DNA of 64,000 bases from Dichetophora obliterata. Taxonomy: Eukaryota; Arthropoda; Insecta; Diptera; Sciomyzidae. Under the pieces are notes generated by a model that saw only the letters and a program-made list of their open reading frames with translations, ran no database searches and was not told the origin of the DNA. The position numbers and the translations under genes were made by a program. Where the stretch lies: NCBI GenBank assembly GCA_963920525.1, contig OY986435.1, positions 275,116,848 to 275,180,847 on the forward strand, given 5' to 3'. Below are positions 34,101-48,800 of the stretch, piece after piece (positions within the stretch are counted from its first letter, which is position 1; every line of letters begins with the position of its first letter).

Positions 34101-37100
34101 AGGATACAGTCTTGTGGGCAGTAGCTTAAGGAACATTTTGATGCATATTGAAAAAAAATCAAATTCCAGAAAACTTTTTTTCTGAATATGCAGTCTTGTG
34201 TATATATGTATTAGAAACAATTTGGTGTATAAATCGTCCTTGTAGGATGTATGGTTTGGGAGTTATGACGGAAAAAGCACATGTTTTTGGCCAGCTTCCA
34301 CTCCAAAAAGTGTTCTACAACTCCTAAACTACAAGAGATAGAGCAAACGGCATTTGGACAAAGGAGTATCCCTTCTTAAGGACGAGGACCTGGTGCTCAT
34401 TTTAATGCATGAATCGTCCTTATCTGATATTTAGTTTTTATTTTAGAAAATAAATAAAAAAAATAAAAATTGACAAAAAAGGACACATGAAATTAACATG
34501 AAATCTAATTTTTAAAATTATTTTAAGGATACAGTCTTGTGGACAGTAGCTTAAGGAACATTTTGATGCATAAATCGTCCTTTTATGATGTATGGTTTAG
34601 AAGTTATGGCTAAAAAATCAAAAAAATCGCAAAAAACCACGTCAAAAACTATGATTCATGTAAAAAATTTTAACTAAGATTCTTGAAAAAAAATCAAATT
34701 CCAGAAAACTTTTTTCTGAATATGCAGTCTTGTGTATATATGTATTAGAAACAATTTGGTGTATAAATCGTCCTTGTAGGATGTATGGTTTGGGAGTTAT
34801 GACGGAAAAAGCACATGTTTTTGGCCAGCTTCCACTCCAAAAAGTGTTCTACAACTCCTAAACTACAAGAGATAGAGCAAACGGCATTTGGACAAAGGAG
34901 TATCCCTTCTTAAGGACGAGGACCTGGTGCTCATTTTAATGCATGAATCGTCCTTATCTGATATTTAGTTTTTATTTTAGAAAATAAATAAAAAAAATAA
35001 AAATTGACAAAAAAGGACACATGAAATTAACATGAAATCTAATTTTTAAAATTATTTTAAGGATACAGTCTTGTGGACAGTAGCTTAAGGAACATTTTGA
35101 TGCATAAATCGTCCTTTTATGATGTATGGTTTAGAAGTTATGGCTAAAAAATCAAAAAAATCGCAAAAAACCACGTCAAAAACTATGATTCATGTAAAAA
35201 ATTTTAACTAAGATTCTTGAAAAAAAATCAAATTCCAGAAAACTTTTTTCTGAATATTCAGTCTTGTGTATATATGTATAAGAAACAATGTGGTTTATAA
35301 ATCGTCCTTGTAGGATGTATGGTTTGGGAGTTATGACGGAAAAAGCACATGTTTTTGGCCAGCTTCCACTCCAAAAAGTGTTCTACAACTCCTAAACTAC
35401 AAGAGATAGAGCAAACGGCATTTGAACAAAGGAGTAACATGTTTTTGGCCAGCTTCCACTCCAAAAAGTGTTCTACAACTCCTAAACTACAAGACATATG
35501 GTTTAGAAGTTATGGCTAAAAAATCAAAAAAATCGCAAAAAACCACGTCAAAAACTATGATTCATGTAAAAAATTTTAACTAAGATTCTTGAAAAAAAAT
35601 CAAATTCCAGAAAACTTTTTTCTGAATATGCAGTCTTGTGTATATATGTATTAGAAACAATTTGGTGTATAAATCGTCCTTGTAGGATGTATGGTTTGGG
35701 AGTTATGACGGAAAAAGCACATGTTTTTGGCCAGCTTCCACTCCAAAAAGTGTTCTACAACTCCTAAACTACAAGAGATAGAGCAAACGGCATTTGGACA
35801 AAGGAGTATCACTTCTTAAGAACGATCACTTTTTCTGAATATGCAGTCTTGTGTATATATGTATTAGAAACAATTTGGTGTATAAATCGTCCTTGTAGGA
35901 TGTATGGTTTGGAAGTTATGACGGAAAAAGCACATGTTTTTGGCCAGCTTCCACTCCAAAAAGTGTTCTACAACTCCTAAACTACAAGAGATAGAGCAAA
36001 CGGCATTTGGACAAAGGAGTATCCCTTCTTAAGGACGAGGACCTGGTGCTCATTTTAATGCATGAATCGTCCTTATCTGATATGTAGTTTTTATTTTAGA
36101 AAATAAATAAAAAAAATAAAAATTGACAAAAAAGGCCACATGAAATTAACATGAAATCTAATTTTTAAAATTATTTTAAGGATACAGTCTTGTGGGCAGT
36201 AGCTTAAGGAACATTTTGATGCATAAATCGTCCTTTTATGATGTATGGTTTAGAAGTTATGGCTAAAAAATCAAAAAAATCGCAAAAAACCACGTCAAAA
36301 ACTATGATTCATGTAAAAAATTTTAACTAAGATTCTTGAAAAAAAATCAAATTCCAGAAAACTTTTTTCTGAATATGCAGTCTTGTGTATATATGTGTTA
36401 GAAACAATTTGGTGTATTAATCGTCCTTGGTGGATGTATGGTTTGGGAGTTATGACGGAAAAAGCACATGTTTTTGGCCAGCTTCCACTCCAAAAAGTGT
36501 TCTACAACTCCTAAACTACAAGAGATAGAGCAAACGGCATTTGGACAAAGGAGTATCCCTTCTTAAGGACGAGGACCTGGTGCTCATTTTAATGCATGAA
36601 TCGTCCTTATCTGATATGTAGTTTTTATTTTAGAAAATAAATAAAAAAAATAAAAATTGACAAAAAAGGGCACATGAAATTAACATGAAATCTAATTTTT
36701 AAAATTATTTTAAGGATACAGTCTTGTGGGCAGTAGCTTAAGGAACATTTTGATGCATTAATCGTCCTTTTATGATGTATGGTTTAGAAGTTATGGCTAA
36801 AAAATCAAAAAAATCGCAAAAAAACCTTGTCAAAAACTATGATTCATGTAAAAAATTTTAACTAAGATTCTTGAAAAAAAATCAAATTCCAGAAAACTTT
36901 TTTCTGAATATGCAGTCTTGTGTATATATGTATTAGAAACAATTTGGTGTATAAATCGTCTTTGTAGGATGTATGGTTTGGGAGTTATGACGGAAAAAGC
37001 ACATGTTTTTGGCCAGCTTCCACTCCAAAAAGTGTTCTACAACTCCTAAACTACAAGAGATAAAGCAAACGGCATTTGGACAAAGGAGTATCCCTTCTTA

Positions 37101-40100
37101 AGGACGAGGACCTGGTGCTCATTTTAATGCATGAATCGTCCTGATCTGATATGTAGTTTTTATTTTAGAAAATAAATAAAAAAAATAAAAATTGACAAAA
37201 AAGGACACACGAAATTAACATGAAATCTAATTTTTAAAATTATTTTAAGGATACAGTCTTGTGGGCAGTAGCTTAAGGAACATTTTGATGCATAAGTCGT
37301 CCTTTCATGATGTATGGTTTAGAAGTTATGGCTAAAAAATCAAAAAAATCGCAAAAAACCACGTCAAAAACTATGATTCATGTAAAAAATTTTAACTAAG
37401 ATTCTTGAAAAAAATCAAATTCCAGAAAACTTTTTTTCTGAATATGCAGTCTTGTGTATATATGTATTAGAAACAATTTGGTGTATAAATCGTCCTTGTA
37501 GGATGTATGGTTTGGGAGTTATGACGGAAAAAGCACGTGTTTTTGGCCAGCTTCCACTCCAAAAAGTGTTCTACAACTCCTAAACTACAAGAGATAGAGC
37601 AAACGGCATTTGGACAAAGTAGTATCCCTTCTTAAGGACGAGGACCTGGTGCTCATTTTAATGCATGAATCGTCCTTATCTGATATTTAGTTTTTATTTT
37701 AGAAAATAAATAAAAAAAATAAAAATTGACAAAAAAGGACACATGAAATTAACATGAAATCTAATTTTTAAAATTATTTTAAGGATACAGTCTTGTGGGC
37801 AGTAGCTTAAGGAACATTTTGATGCATAAATCGTCCTTTTATGATGTATGGTTTAGAAGTTATGGCTAAAAAATCAAAAAAATCGCAAAAAACCACGTCA
37901 AAAACTATGATTCATGTAAAAAATTTTAACTAAGATTCTTGAAAAAAAATCAAATTCCAGAAAACTTTTTTCTGAATATGCAGTCTTGTGTATATATGTA
38001 TTAGAAACAATTTGGTGTATAAATCGTCTTTGTAGGATGTATGGTTTGGGAGTTATGACGGAAAAAGCACATGTTTTTTGCCAGCTTCCACTCCAAAAAG
38101 TGTTCTACAACTCCTAAACTACAAGAGATAGAGCAAACGGCATTTGGACAAAGGAGTATCCCTTCTTAAGGACGAGGACCTGGTGCTCATTTTAATGCAT
38201 GAATCGTCCTTATCTGATATGTAGTTTTTATTTTAGAAAATAAATAAAAAAAATAAAAATTGACAAAAAAGGGCACATGAAATTAACATGAAATCTAATT
38301 TTTAAAATTAATTTAAGGATACAGTCTTGTGGGCAGTAGCTTAAGGAACATTTTGATGCATATTGAAAAAAAATCAAATTCCAGAAAACTTTTTTTCTGA
38401 ATATGCAGTCTTGTGTATATATGTATTAGAAACAATTTGGTGTATAAATCGTCCTTGTAGGATGTATGGTTTGGGAGTTATGACGGAAAAAGCACATGTT
38501 TTTGGCCAGCTTCCACTCCAAAAAGTGTTCTACAACTCCTAAACTACAAGAGATAGAGCAAACGGCATTTGGACAAAGGAGTATCCCTTCTTAAGGACGA
38601 GGACCTGGTGCTCATTTTAATGCATGAATCGTCCTTATCTGATATTTAGTTTTTATTTTAGAAAATAAATAAAAAAAATAAAAATTGACAAAAAAGGACA
38701 CATGAAATTAACATGAAATCTAATTTTTAAAATTATTTTAAGGAAACAGTCTTGTGGACAGTAGCTTAAGGAACATTTTGATGCATAAATCGTCCTTTTA
38801 TGATGTATGGTTTAGAAGTTATGGCTAAAAAATCAAAAAAATCGCAAAAAACCACGTCAAAAACTATGATTCATGTAAAAAATTTTAACTAAGATTCTTG
38901 AAAAAAAATCAAATTCCAGAAAACTTTTTTTCTGAATATGCAGTCTTGTGTATATATGTATTAGAAACAATTTGGTGTATAAATCGTCCTTGTAGGATGT
39001 ATGGTTTGGGAGTTATGACGGAAAAAGCACATGTTTTTGGCCAGCTTCCACTCCAAAAAGTGTTCTACAACTCCTAAACTACAAGAGATAGAGCAAACGG
39101 CATTTGGACAAAGGAGTATCCCTTCTTAAGGACGAGGACCTGGTGCTCATTTTAATGCATGAATCGTCCTTATCTGATATTTAGTTTTTATTTTAGAAAA
39201 TAAATAAAAAAAATAAAAATTGACAAAAAAGGACACATGAAATTAACATGAAATCTAATTTTTAAAATTATTTTAAGGATACAGTCTTGTGGACAGTAGC
39301 TTAAGGAACATTTTGATGCATAAATCGTCCTTTTATGATGTATGGTTTAGAAGTTATGGCTAAAAAATCAAAAAAATCGCAAAAAACCACGTCAAAAACT
39401 ATGATTCATGTAAAAAATTTTAACTAAGATTCTTGAAAAAAAATCAAATTCCAGAAAACTTTTTTCTGAATATGCAGTCTTGTGTATATATGTATTAGAA
39501 ACAATTTGGTGTATAAATCGTCCTTGTAGGATGTATGGTTTGGGAGTTATGACGGAAAAAGCACATGTTTTTGGCCAGCTTCCACTCCAAAAAGTGTTCT
39601 ACAACTCCTAAACTACAAGAGATAGAGCAAACGGCATTTGGACAAAGGAGTATCCCTTCTTAAGGACGAGGACCTGGTGCTCATTTTAATGCATGAATCG
39701 TCCTTATCTGATATTTAGTTTTTATTTTAGAAAATAAATAAAAAAAATAAAAATTGACAAAAAAGGACACATGAAATTAACATGAAATCTAATTTTTAAA
39801 ATTATTTTAAGGATACAGTCTTGTGGACAGTAGCTTAAGGAACATTTTGATGCATAAATCGTCCTTTTATGATGTATGGTTTAGAAGTTATGGCTAAAAA
39901 ATCAAAAAAATCGCAAAAAACCACGTCAAAAACTATGATTCATGTAAAAAATTTTAACTAAGATTCTTGAAAAAAAATCAAATTCCAGAAAACTTTTTTC
40001 TGAATATTCAGTCTTGTGTATATATGTATAAGAAACAATGTGGTTTATAAATCGTCCTTGTAGGATGTATGGTTTGGGAGTTATGACGGAAAAAGCACAT

Positions 40101-43100
40101 GTTTTTGGCCAGCTTCCACTCCAAAAAGTGTTCTACAACTCCTAAACTACAAGAGATAGAGCAAACGGCATTTGAACAAAGGAGTAACATGTTTTTGGCC
40201 AGCTTCCACTCCAAAAAGTGTTCTACAACTCCTAAACTACAAGACATATGGTTTAGAAGTTATGGCTAAAAAATCAAAAAAATCGCAAAAAACCACGTCA
40301 AAAACTATGATTCATGTAAAAAATTTTAACTAAGATTCTTGAAAAAAAATCAAATTCCAGAAAACTTTTTTTCTGAATATGCAGTCTTGTGTATATATGT
40401 ATTAGAAACAATTTGGTGTATAAATCGTCCTTGTAGGATGTATGGTTTGGGAGTTATGACGGATAAAGCACGTGTTTTTGGCCAGCTTCCACTCCAAAAA
40501 GTGTTCTACAACTCCTAAACTACAAGAGATAGAGCAAACGGCATTTGGACAAAGGAGTATCACTTCTTAAGAACGATCACTTTTTCTGAATATGCAGTCT
40601 TGTGTATATATGTATTAGAAACAATTTGGTGTATAAATCGTCCTTGTAGGATGTATGGTTTGGGAGTTATGACGGAAAAAGCACATGTTTTTGGCCAGCT
40701 TCCACTCCAAAAAGTGTTCTACAACTCCTAAACTACAAGAGATAAAGCAAACGGCATTTGGACAAAGGAGTATCCCTTCTTAAGGACGAGGACCTGGTGC
40801 TCATTTTAATGCATGAATCGTCCTGATCTGATATGTAGTTTTTATTTTAGAAAATAAATAAAAAAAATAAAAATTGACAAAAAAGGACACACGAAATTAA
40901 CATGAAATCTAAATTTTAAAATTATTTTAAGGATACAGTCTTGTGGGCAGTAGGTTAAGGAACATTTTGATGCATAAGTCGTCCTTTCATGATGTATGGT
41001 TTAGAAGTTATGGCTAAAAAATCAAAAAAATCGCAAAAAACCACGTCAAAAACTATGATTCATGTAAAAAATTTTAACTAAGATTCTTGAAAAAAATCAA
41101 ATTCCAGAAAACTTTTTTTCTGAATATGCAGTCTTGTGTATATATGTATTAGAAACAATTTGGTGTATAAATCGTCCTTGTAGGATGTATGGTTTGGGAG
41201 TTATGACGGAAAAAGCACGTGTTTTTGGCCAGCTTCCACTCCAAAAAGTGTTCTACAACTCCTAAACTACAAGAGATAGAGCAAACGGCATTTGGACAAA
41301 GTAGTATCCCTTCTTAAGGACGAGGACCTGGTGCTCATTTTAATGCATGAATCGTCCTTATCTGATATTTAGTTTTTATTTTAGAAAATAAATAAAAAAA
41401 ATAAAAATTGACAAAAAAGGACACATGAAATTAACATGAAATCTAATTTTTAAAATTATTTTAAGGATACAGTCTTGTGGGCAGTAGCTTAAGGAACATT
41501 TTGATGCATATTGAAAAAAAATCAAATTCCAGAAAACTTTTTTTCTGAATATGCAGTCTTGTGTATATATGTATTAGAAACAATTTGGTGTATAAATCGT
41601 CCTTGTAGGATGTATGGTTTGGGAGTTATGACGGAAAAAGCACATGTTTTTGGCCAGCTTCCACTCCAAAAAGTGTTCTACAACTCCTAAACTACAAGAG
41701 ATAGAGCAAACGGCATTTGGACAAAGGAGTATCCCTTCTTAAGGACGAGGACCTGGTGCTCATTTTAATGCATGAATCGTCCTTATCTGATATTTAGTTT
41801 TTATTTTAGAAAATAAATAAAAAAAATAAAAATTGACAAAAAAGGACACACGAAATTAACATGAAATCTAATTTTTAAAATTATTTTAAGGATACAGTCT
41901 TGTGGACAGTAGCTTAAGGAACATTTTGATGCATAAATCGTCCTTTTATGATGTATGGTTTAGAAGTTATGGCTAAAAAATCAAAAAAATCGCAAAAAAC
42001 CACGTCAAAAACTATGATTCATGTAAAAAATTTTAACTAAGATTCTTGAAAAAAAATCAAATTCCAGAAAACTTTTTTCTGAATATTCAGTCTTGTGTAT
42101 ATATGTATAAGAAACAATGTGGTTTATAAATCGTCCTTGTAGGATGTATGGTTTGGGAGTTATGACGGAAAAAGCTCATGTTTTTGGCCAGCTTCCACTC
42201 CAAAAAGTGTTCTACAACTCCTAAACTACAAGAGATAGAGCAAACGGCATTTGAACAAAGGAGTAACATGTTTTTGGCCAGCTTCCACTCCAAAAAGTGT
42301 TCTACAACTCCTAAACTACAAGACATATGGTTTAGAAGTTATGGCTAAAAAATCAAAAAAATCGCAAAAAACCACGTCAAAAACTATGATTCATGTAAAA
42401 AATTTTAACTAAGATTCTTGAAAAAAAATCAAATTCCAGAAAACTTTTTTCTGAATATGCAGTCTTGTGTATATATGTATTAGAAACAATTTGGTGTATA
42501 AATCGTCCTTGTAGGATGTATGGTTTGGGAGTTATGACGGAAAAAGCACATGTTTTTGGCCAGCTTCCACTCCAAAAAGTGTTCTACAACTCCTAAACTA
42601 CAAGAGATAGAGCAAACGGCATTTGGACAAAGGAGTATCACTTCTTAAGAACGATCACTTTTTCTGAATATGCAGTCTTGTGTATATATGTATTAGAAAC
42701 AATTTGGTGTATAAATCGTCCTTGTAGGATGTATGGTTTGGGAGTTATGACGGAAAAAGCACATGTTTTTGGCCAGCTTCCACTCCAAAAAGTGTTCTAC
42801 AACTCCTAAACTACAAGAGATAGAGCAAACGGCATTTGGACAAAGGAGTATCCCTTCTTAAGGACGAGGACCTGGTGCTCATTTTAATGCATGAATCGTC
42901 CTTATCTGATATGTAGTTTTTATTTTAGAAAATAAATAAAAAAAATAAAAATTGACAAAAAAGGCCACATGAAATTAACATGAAATCTAATTTTTAAAAT
43001 TATTTTAAGGATACAGTCTTGTGGGCAGTAGCTTAAGGAACATTTTGATGCATAAATCGTCCTTTTATGATGTATGGTTTAGAAGTTATGGCTAAAAAAT

Positions 43101-45817
43101 CAAAAAAATCGCAAAAAACCACGTCAAAAACTATGATTCATGTAAAAAATTTTAACTAAGATTCTTGAAAAAAAATCAAATTCCAGAAAACTTTTTTCTG
43201 AATATGCAGTCTTGTGTATATATGTGTTAGAAACAATTTGGTGTATTAATCGTCCTTGGTGGATGTATGGTTTGGGAGTTATGACGGAAAAAGCACATGT
43301 TTTTGGCCAGCTTCCACTCCAAAAAGTGTTCTACAACTCCTAAACTACAAGAGATAAAGCAAACGGCATTTGGACAAAGGAGTATCCCTTCTTAAGGACG
43401 AGGACCTGGTGCTCATTTTAATGCATGAATCGTCCTGATCTGATATGTAGTTTTTATTTTAGAAAATAAATAAAAAAAATAAAAATTGACAAAAAAGGAC
43501 ACACGAAATTAACATGAAATCTAATTTTTAAAATTATTTTAAGGATACAGTCTTGTGGACAGTAGCTTAAGGAACATTTTGATGCATAAATCGTCCTTTT
43601 ATGATGTATGGTTTAGAAGTTATGGCTAAAAAATCAAAAAAATCGCAAAAAACCACGTCAAAAACTATGATTCATGTAAAAAATTTTAACTAAGATTCTT
43701 GAAAAAAAATCAAATTCCAGAAAACTTTTTTCTGAATATGCAGTCTTGTGTATATATGTATTAGAAACAATTTGGTGTATAAATCGTCCTTGTAGGATGT
43801 ATGGTTTGGGAGTTATGACGGAAAAAGCACATGTTTTTGGCCAGCTTCCACTCCAAAAAGTGTTCTACGACTCCTAAACTACAAGAGATAGAGCAAACGG
43901 TATTTGGACAAAGGAGTATCCCTTCTTAAGGACGAGGACCTGGTGCTCATTTTAATGCATGAATCGTCCTTATCTGATATGTAGTTTTTATTTTAGAAAA
44001 TAAATAAAAAAAATAAAAATTGACAAAAAAGGGCACATGAAATTAACATGAAATCTAATTTTTAAAATTAATTTAAGGATACAGTCTTGTGGGCAGTAGC
44101 TTAAGGAACATTTTGATGCATATTGAAAAAAAATCAAATTCCAGAAAACTTTTTTTCTGAATATGCAGTCTTGTGTATATATGTATTAGAAACAATTTGG
44201 TGTATAAATCGTCCTTGTAGGATGTATGGTTTGGGAGTTATGACGGAAAAAGCACATGTTTTTGGCAAGCTTCCACTCCAAAAAGTGTTCTACAACTCCT
44301 AAACTACAAGAGATTGAGCAAATGGCATTTGGACAAAGGAGTATCCCTTCTTAAGGACGAGGACCTGGTGCTCATTTTAATGCATGAATCGTCCTTATCT
44401 GATATGTAGTTTTTATTTTAGAAAATAAATAAAAAAAATAAAAATTGACAAAAAAGGGCACATGAAATTAACATGAAATCTTATTTTTAAAATTATTTTA
44501 AGGATACAGTCTTGTGGACAGTAGCTTAAGGAACATTTTGATGCATAAATCGTCCTTTTATGATGTATGGTTTAGAAGTTATGGCTAAAAAATCAAAAAA
44601 ATCGCAAAAAACCACGTCAAAAACTAGATTCATGTAAAAAATTTTAACTAAGATTCTTGAAAAAAAATCAAATTCCAGAAAACTTTTTTCTGAATATGCA
44701 GTCTTGTGTATATATGTATTAGAAACAATTTGGTGTATAAATCGTCCTTGTAGGATGTATGGTTTGGGAGTTATGACGGAAAAAGCACATGTTTTTGGCC
44801 AGCTTCCACTCCAAAAAGTGTTCTACGACTCCTAAACTACAAGAGATAGAGCAAACGGTATTTGGACAAAGGAGTATCCCTTCTTAAGGACGAGGACCTG
44901 GTGCTCATTTTAATGCATGAATCGTCCTTATCTTATATGTAGTTTTTATTTTAGAAAATAAATAAAAAAAATAAAAATTGACAAAAAAGGGCACATGAAA
45001 TTAACATGAAATCTAATTTTTAAAATTATTTTAAGGATACAGTCTTGTGGACAGTAGCTTAAGGAACATTTTGATGCATAAATCGTCCTTTTATGATGTA
45101 TGGTTTAGAAGTTATGGCTAAAAAATCAAAAAAAACGCAAAAAACCACGTCAAAAACTATGATTCATGTAAAAAATTTTAACTAAGATTCTTGAAAAAAA
45201 ATCAAATTCCAGAAAACTTTTTTCTGAATATTCAGTCTTGTGTATATATGTATAAGAAACAATGTGGTTTATAAATCGTCCTTGTAGGATGTATGGTTTG
45301 GGAGTTATGACGGAAAAAGCACATGTTTTTGGCCAGCTTCCACTCCAAAAAGTGTTCTACAACTCCTAAACTACAAGAGATAGAGCAAACGGCATTTGAA
45401 CAAAGGAGTAACAAGTTTTTGGCCAGCTTCCACTCCAAAAAGTGTTCTACAACTCCTAAACTACAAGACATATGGTTTAGAAGTTATGGCTAAAAAATAA
45501 AAAAAATCGCAAAAAACCACGTCAAAAACTATGATTCATGTAAAAAATTTTAACTAAGATTCTTGAAAAAAAATCAAATTCCAGAAAACTTTTTTCTGAA
45601 TATGCAGTCTTGTGTATATATGTATTAGAAACAATTTGGTGTATAAATCGTCCTTGTAGGATGTATGGTTTGGGAGTTATGACGGAAAAAGCACATGTTT
45701 TTGGCCAGCTTCCACTCCAAAAAGTGTTCTACAACTCCTAAACTACAAGAGATAGAGCAAACGGCATTTGGACAAAGGAGTATCACTTCTTAAGAACGAT
45801 CACTTTTTCTGAATATG
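31131..45817. repeat. Higher-order repeat block, four tandem copies of 2.1-4.75 kb
   Basis: A cassette of the 90-bp duplication, the 252-bp fusion and the 213-bp short monomer occurs five times; phase marks after it are 31628, 35843, 40594, 42672 and 45818, giving spacings of 4215, 4751, 2078 and 3146 bp. Private markers repeat at 4215 bp between the first two copies: GATAAAGC at about 32847 and 37062, CCTGATCTGAT at 32926 and 37141, CACGTGTTTTT at 33321 and 37536, AAAGTAGTATC at 33404 and 37619, and the 110-bp deletion at 34140 and 38355. Copy two has gained one monomer; copies three and four lack internal monomers. Confidence 0.88.
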
Positions 45818-48800
45818 CAGTCTTGTGTATATATGTATTAGAAACAATTTGGTGTATAAATCGTCCTTGTAGGATGTATGGTTTGGGAGTTATGACGGAA
45901 AAAGCACATGTTTTTGGCCAGCTTCCACTCCAAAAAGTGTTCTACAACTCCTAAACTACAAGAGATAGAGCAAACGGCATTTGGACAAAGGAGTATCCCT
46001 TCTTAAGGACGAGGACCTGGTGCTCATTTTAATGCATGAATCGTCCTTATCTGATATGTAGTTTTTATTTTAGAAAATAAATAAAAAAAATAAAAATTGA
46101 CAAAAAAGGGTACATGAAATTAACATGATATCTAATTTTTAAAATTATTTTAAGGATACAGTCTTGTGGGCAGTAGCTTAAGGAACATTTTGATGCATAA
46201 ATCGTCCTTTTATGATGTATGGTTTAGAAGTTATGGCTAAAAAATCAAAAAAATCGCAAAAAACCACGTCAAAAACTATGATTCATGTAAAAAATTTTAA
46301 CTAAGATTCTTGAAAAAAAATCAAATTCCAGAAAACTTTTTTCTGAATATGCAGTCTTGTGTATATATGTATTAGAAACAATTTGGTGTATAAATCGTCC
46401 TTGTAAGATGTATGGTTTGGGAGTTATGACGGAAAAAGCACATGTTTTTGGCCAGCTTCCACTCCAAAAAGTGTTCTACGACTCCTAAACTACAAGAGAT
46501 AGAGCAAACGGTATTTGGACAAAGGAGTATCCCTTCTTAAGGACGAGGACCTGGTGCTCATTTTAATGCATGAATCGTCCTTATCTGATATGTAGTTTTT
46601 ATTTTAGAAAATAAATAAAAAAAATAAAAATTGACAAAAAAGGGCACATGAAATTAACATGAAATCTAATTTTTAAAATTAATTTAAGGATACAGTCTTG
46701 TGGGCAGTAGCTTAAGGAACATTTTGATGCATATTGAAAAAAAATCAAATTCCAGAAAACTTTTTTTCTGAATATGCAGTCTTGTGTATATATGTATTAG
46801 AAACAATTTGGTGTATAAATCGTCCTTGTAGGATGTATGGTTTGGGAGTTATGACGGAAAAAGCACATGTTTTTGGCAAGCTTCCACTCCAAAAAGTGTT
46901 CTACAACTCCTAAACTACAAGAGATTGAGCAAATGGCATTTGGACAAAGGAGTATCCCTTCTTAAGGACGAGGACCTGGTGCTCATTTTAATGCATGAAT
47001 CGTCCTTATCTGATATGTAGTTTTTATTTTAGAAAATAAATAAAAAAAATAAAAATTGACAAAAAAGGGCACATGAAATTAACATGAAATCTTATTTTTA
47101 AAATTATTTTAAGGATACAGTCTTGTGGACAGTAGCTTAAGGAACATTTTGATGCATAAATCGTCCTTTTATGATGTATGGTTTAGAAGTTATGGCTAAA
47201 AAATCAAAAAAATCGCAAAAAACCACGTCAAAAACTAGATTCATGTAAAAAATTTTAACTAAGATTCTTGAAAAAAAATCAAATTCCAGAAAACTTTTTT
47301 CTGAATATGCAGTCTTGTGTATATATGTATTAGAAACAATTTGGTGTATAAATCGTCCTTGTAGGATGTATGGTTTGGGAGTTATGACGGAAAAAGCACA
47401 TGTTTTTGGCCAGCTTCCACTCCAAAAAGTGTTCTACGACTCCTAAACTACAAGAGATAGAGCAAACGGTATTTGGACAAAGGAGTATCCCTTCTTAAGG
47501 ACGAGGACCTGGTGCTCATTTTAATGCATGAATCGTCCTTATCTGATATGTAGTTTTTATTTTAGAAAATAAATAAAAAAAATAAAAATTGACAAAAAAG
47601 GGCACATGAAATTAACATGAAATCTAATTTTTAAAATTATTTTAAGGATACAGTCTTGTGGACAGTAGCTTAAGGAACATTTTGATGCATAAATCGTCCT
47701 TTTATGATGTATGGTTTAGAAGTTATGGCTAAAAAATCAAAAAAATCGCAAAAAACCACGTCAAAAACTATGATTCATGTAAAAAATTTTAACTAAGATT
47801 CTTGAAAAAAAATCAAATTCCAGAAAACTTTTTTCTGAATATGCAGTCTTGTGTATATATGTATTAGAAACAATTTGGTGTATAAATCGTCCTTGTAGGA
47901 TTTATGGTTTGGGAGTTATGACGGAAAAAGCACATGTTTTTGGCCAGCTTCCACTCCAAAAAGTGTTCTACGACTCCTAAACTACAAGAGATAGAGCAAA
48001 CGGTATTTGGACAAAGGAGTATCCCTTCTTAAGGACGAGGACCTGGTGCTCATTTTAATGCATGAATCGTCCTTATCTGATATGTAGTTTTTATTTTAGA
48101 AAATAAATAAAAAAAATAAAAATTGACAAAAAAGGGCACATGAAATTAACATGAAATCTAATTTTTAAAATTATTTTAAGGATACAGTCTTGTGGACAGT
48201 AGCTTAAGGAACATTTTGATGCATAAATCGTCCTTTTATGATGTATGGTTTAGAAGTTATGGCTAAAAAATCAAAAAAATCGCAAAAAACCACGTCAAAT
48301 ACTATGATTCATGTAAAAAATTTTAACTAAGATTCTTGAAAAAAAATCAAATTCCAGAAAACTTTTTTCTGAATATGCAGTCTTGTGTATATATGTATTA
48401 GAAACAATTTGGTGTATAAATCGTCCTTGTAGGATGTATGGTTTGGGAGTTATGACGGAAAAAGCACATGTTTTTGGCCAGCTTCCACTCCAAAAAGTGT
48501 TCTACGACTCCTAAACTACAAGAGATAGAGCAAACGGTATTTGGACAAAGGAGTATCCCTTCTTAAGGACGAGGACCTGGTGCTCATTTTAATGCATGAA
48601 TCGTCCTTATCTGATATGTAGTTTTTATTTTAGAAAATAAATAAAAAAAATAAAAATTGACAAAAAAGGGCACATGAAATTAACATGAAATCTAATTTTT
48701 AAAATTAATTTAAGGATACAGTCTTGTGGGCAGTAGCTTAAGGAACATTTTGATGCATATTGAAAAAAAATCAAATTCCAGAAAACTTTTTTTCTGAATA

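Noticed and set aside
31043..45471. Recurrent 79-codon minus-strand open frames (31043, 35258, 40008, 42087, 45232) that look conserved
   Set aside because: They lie in the 90-bp-duplicated satellite monomers and are identical because the repeats are; the duplication length of 90 is a multiple of three, which simply extends a chance frame. No start context, domain or coding bias.
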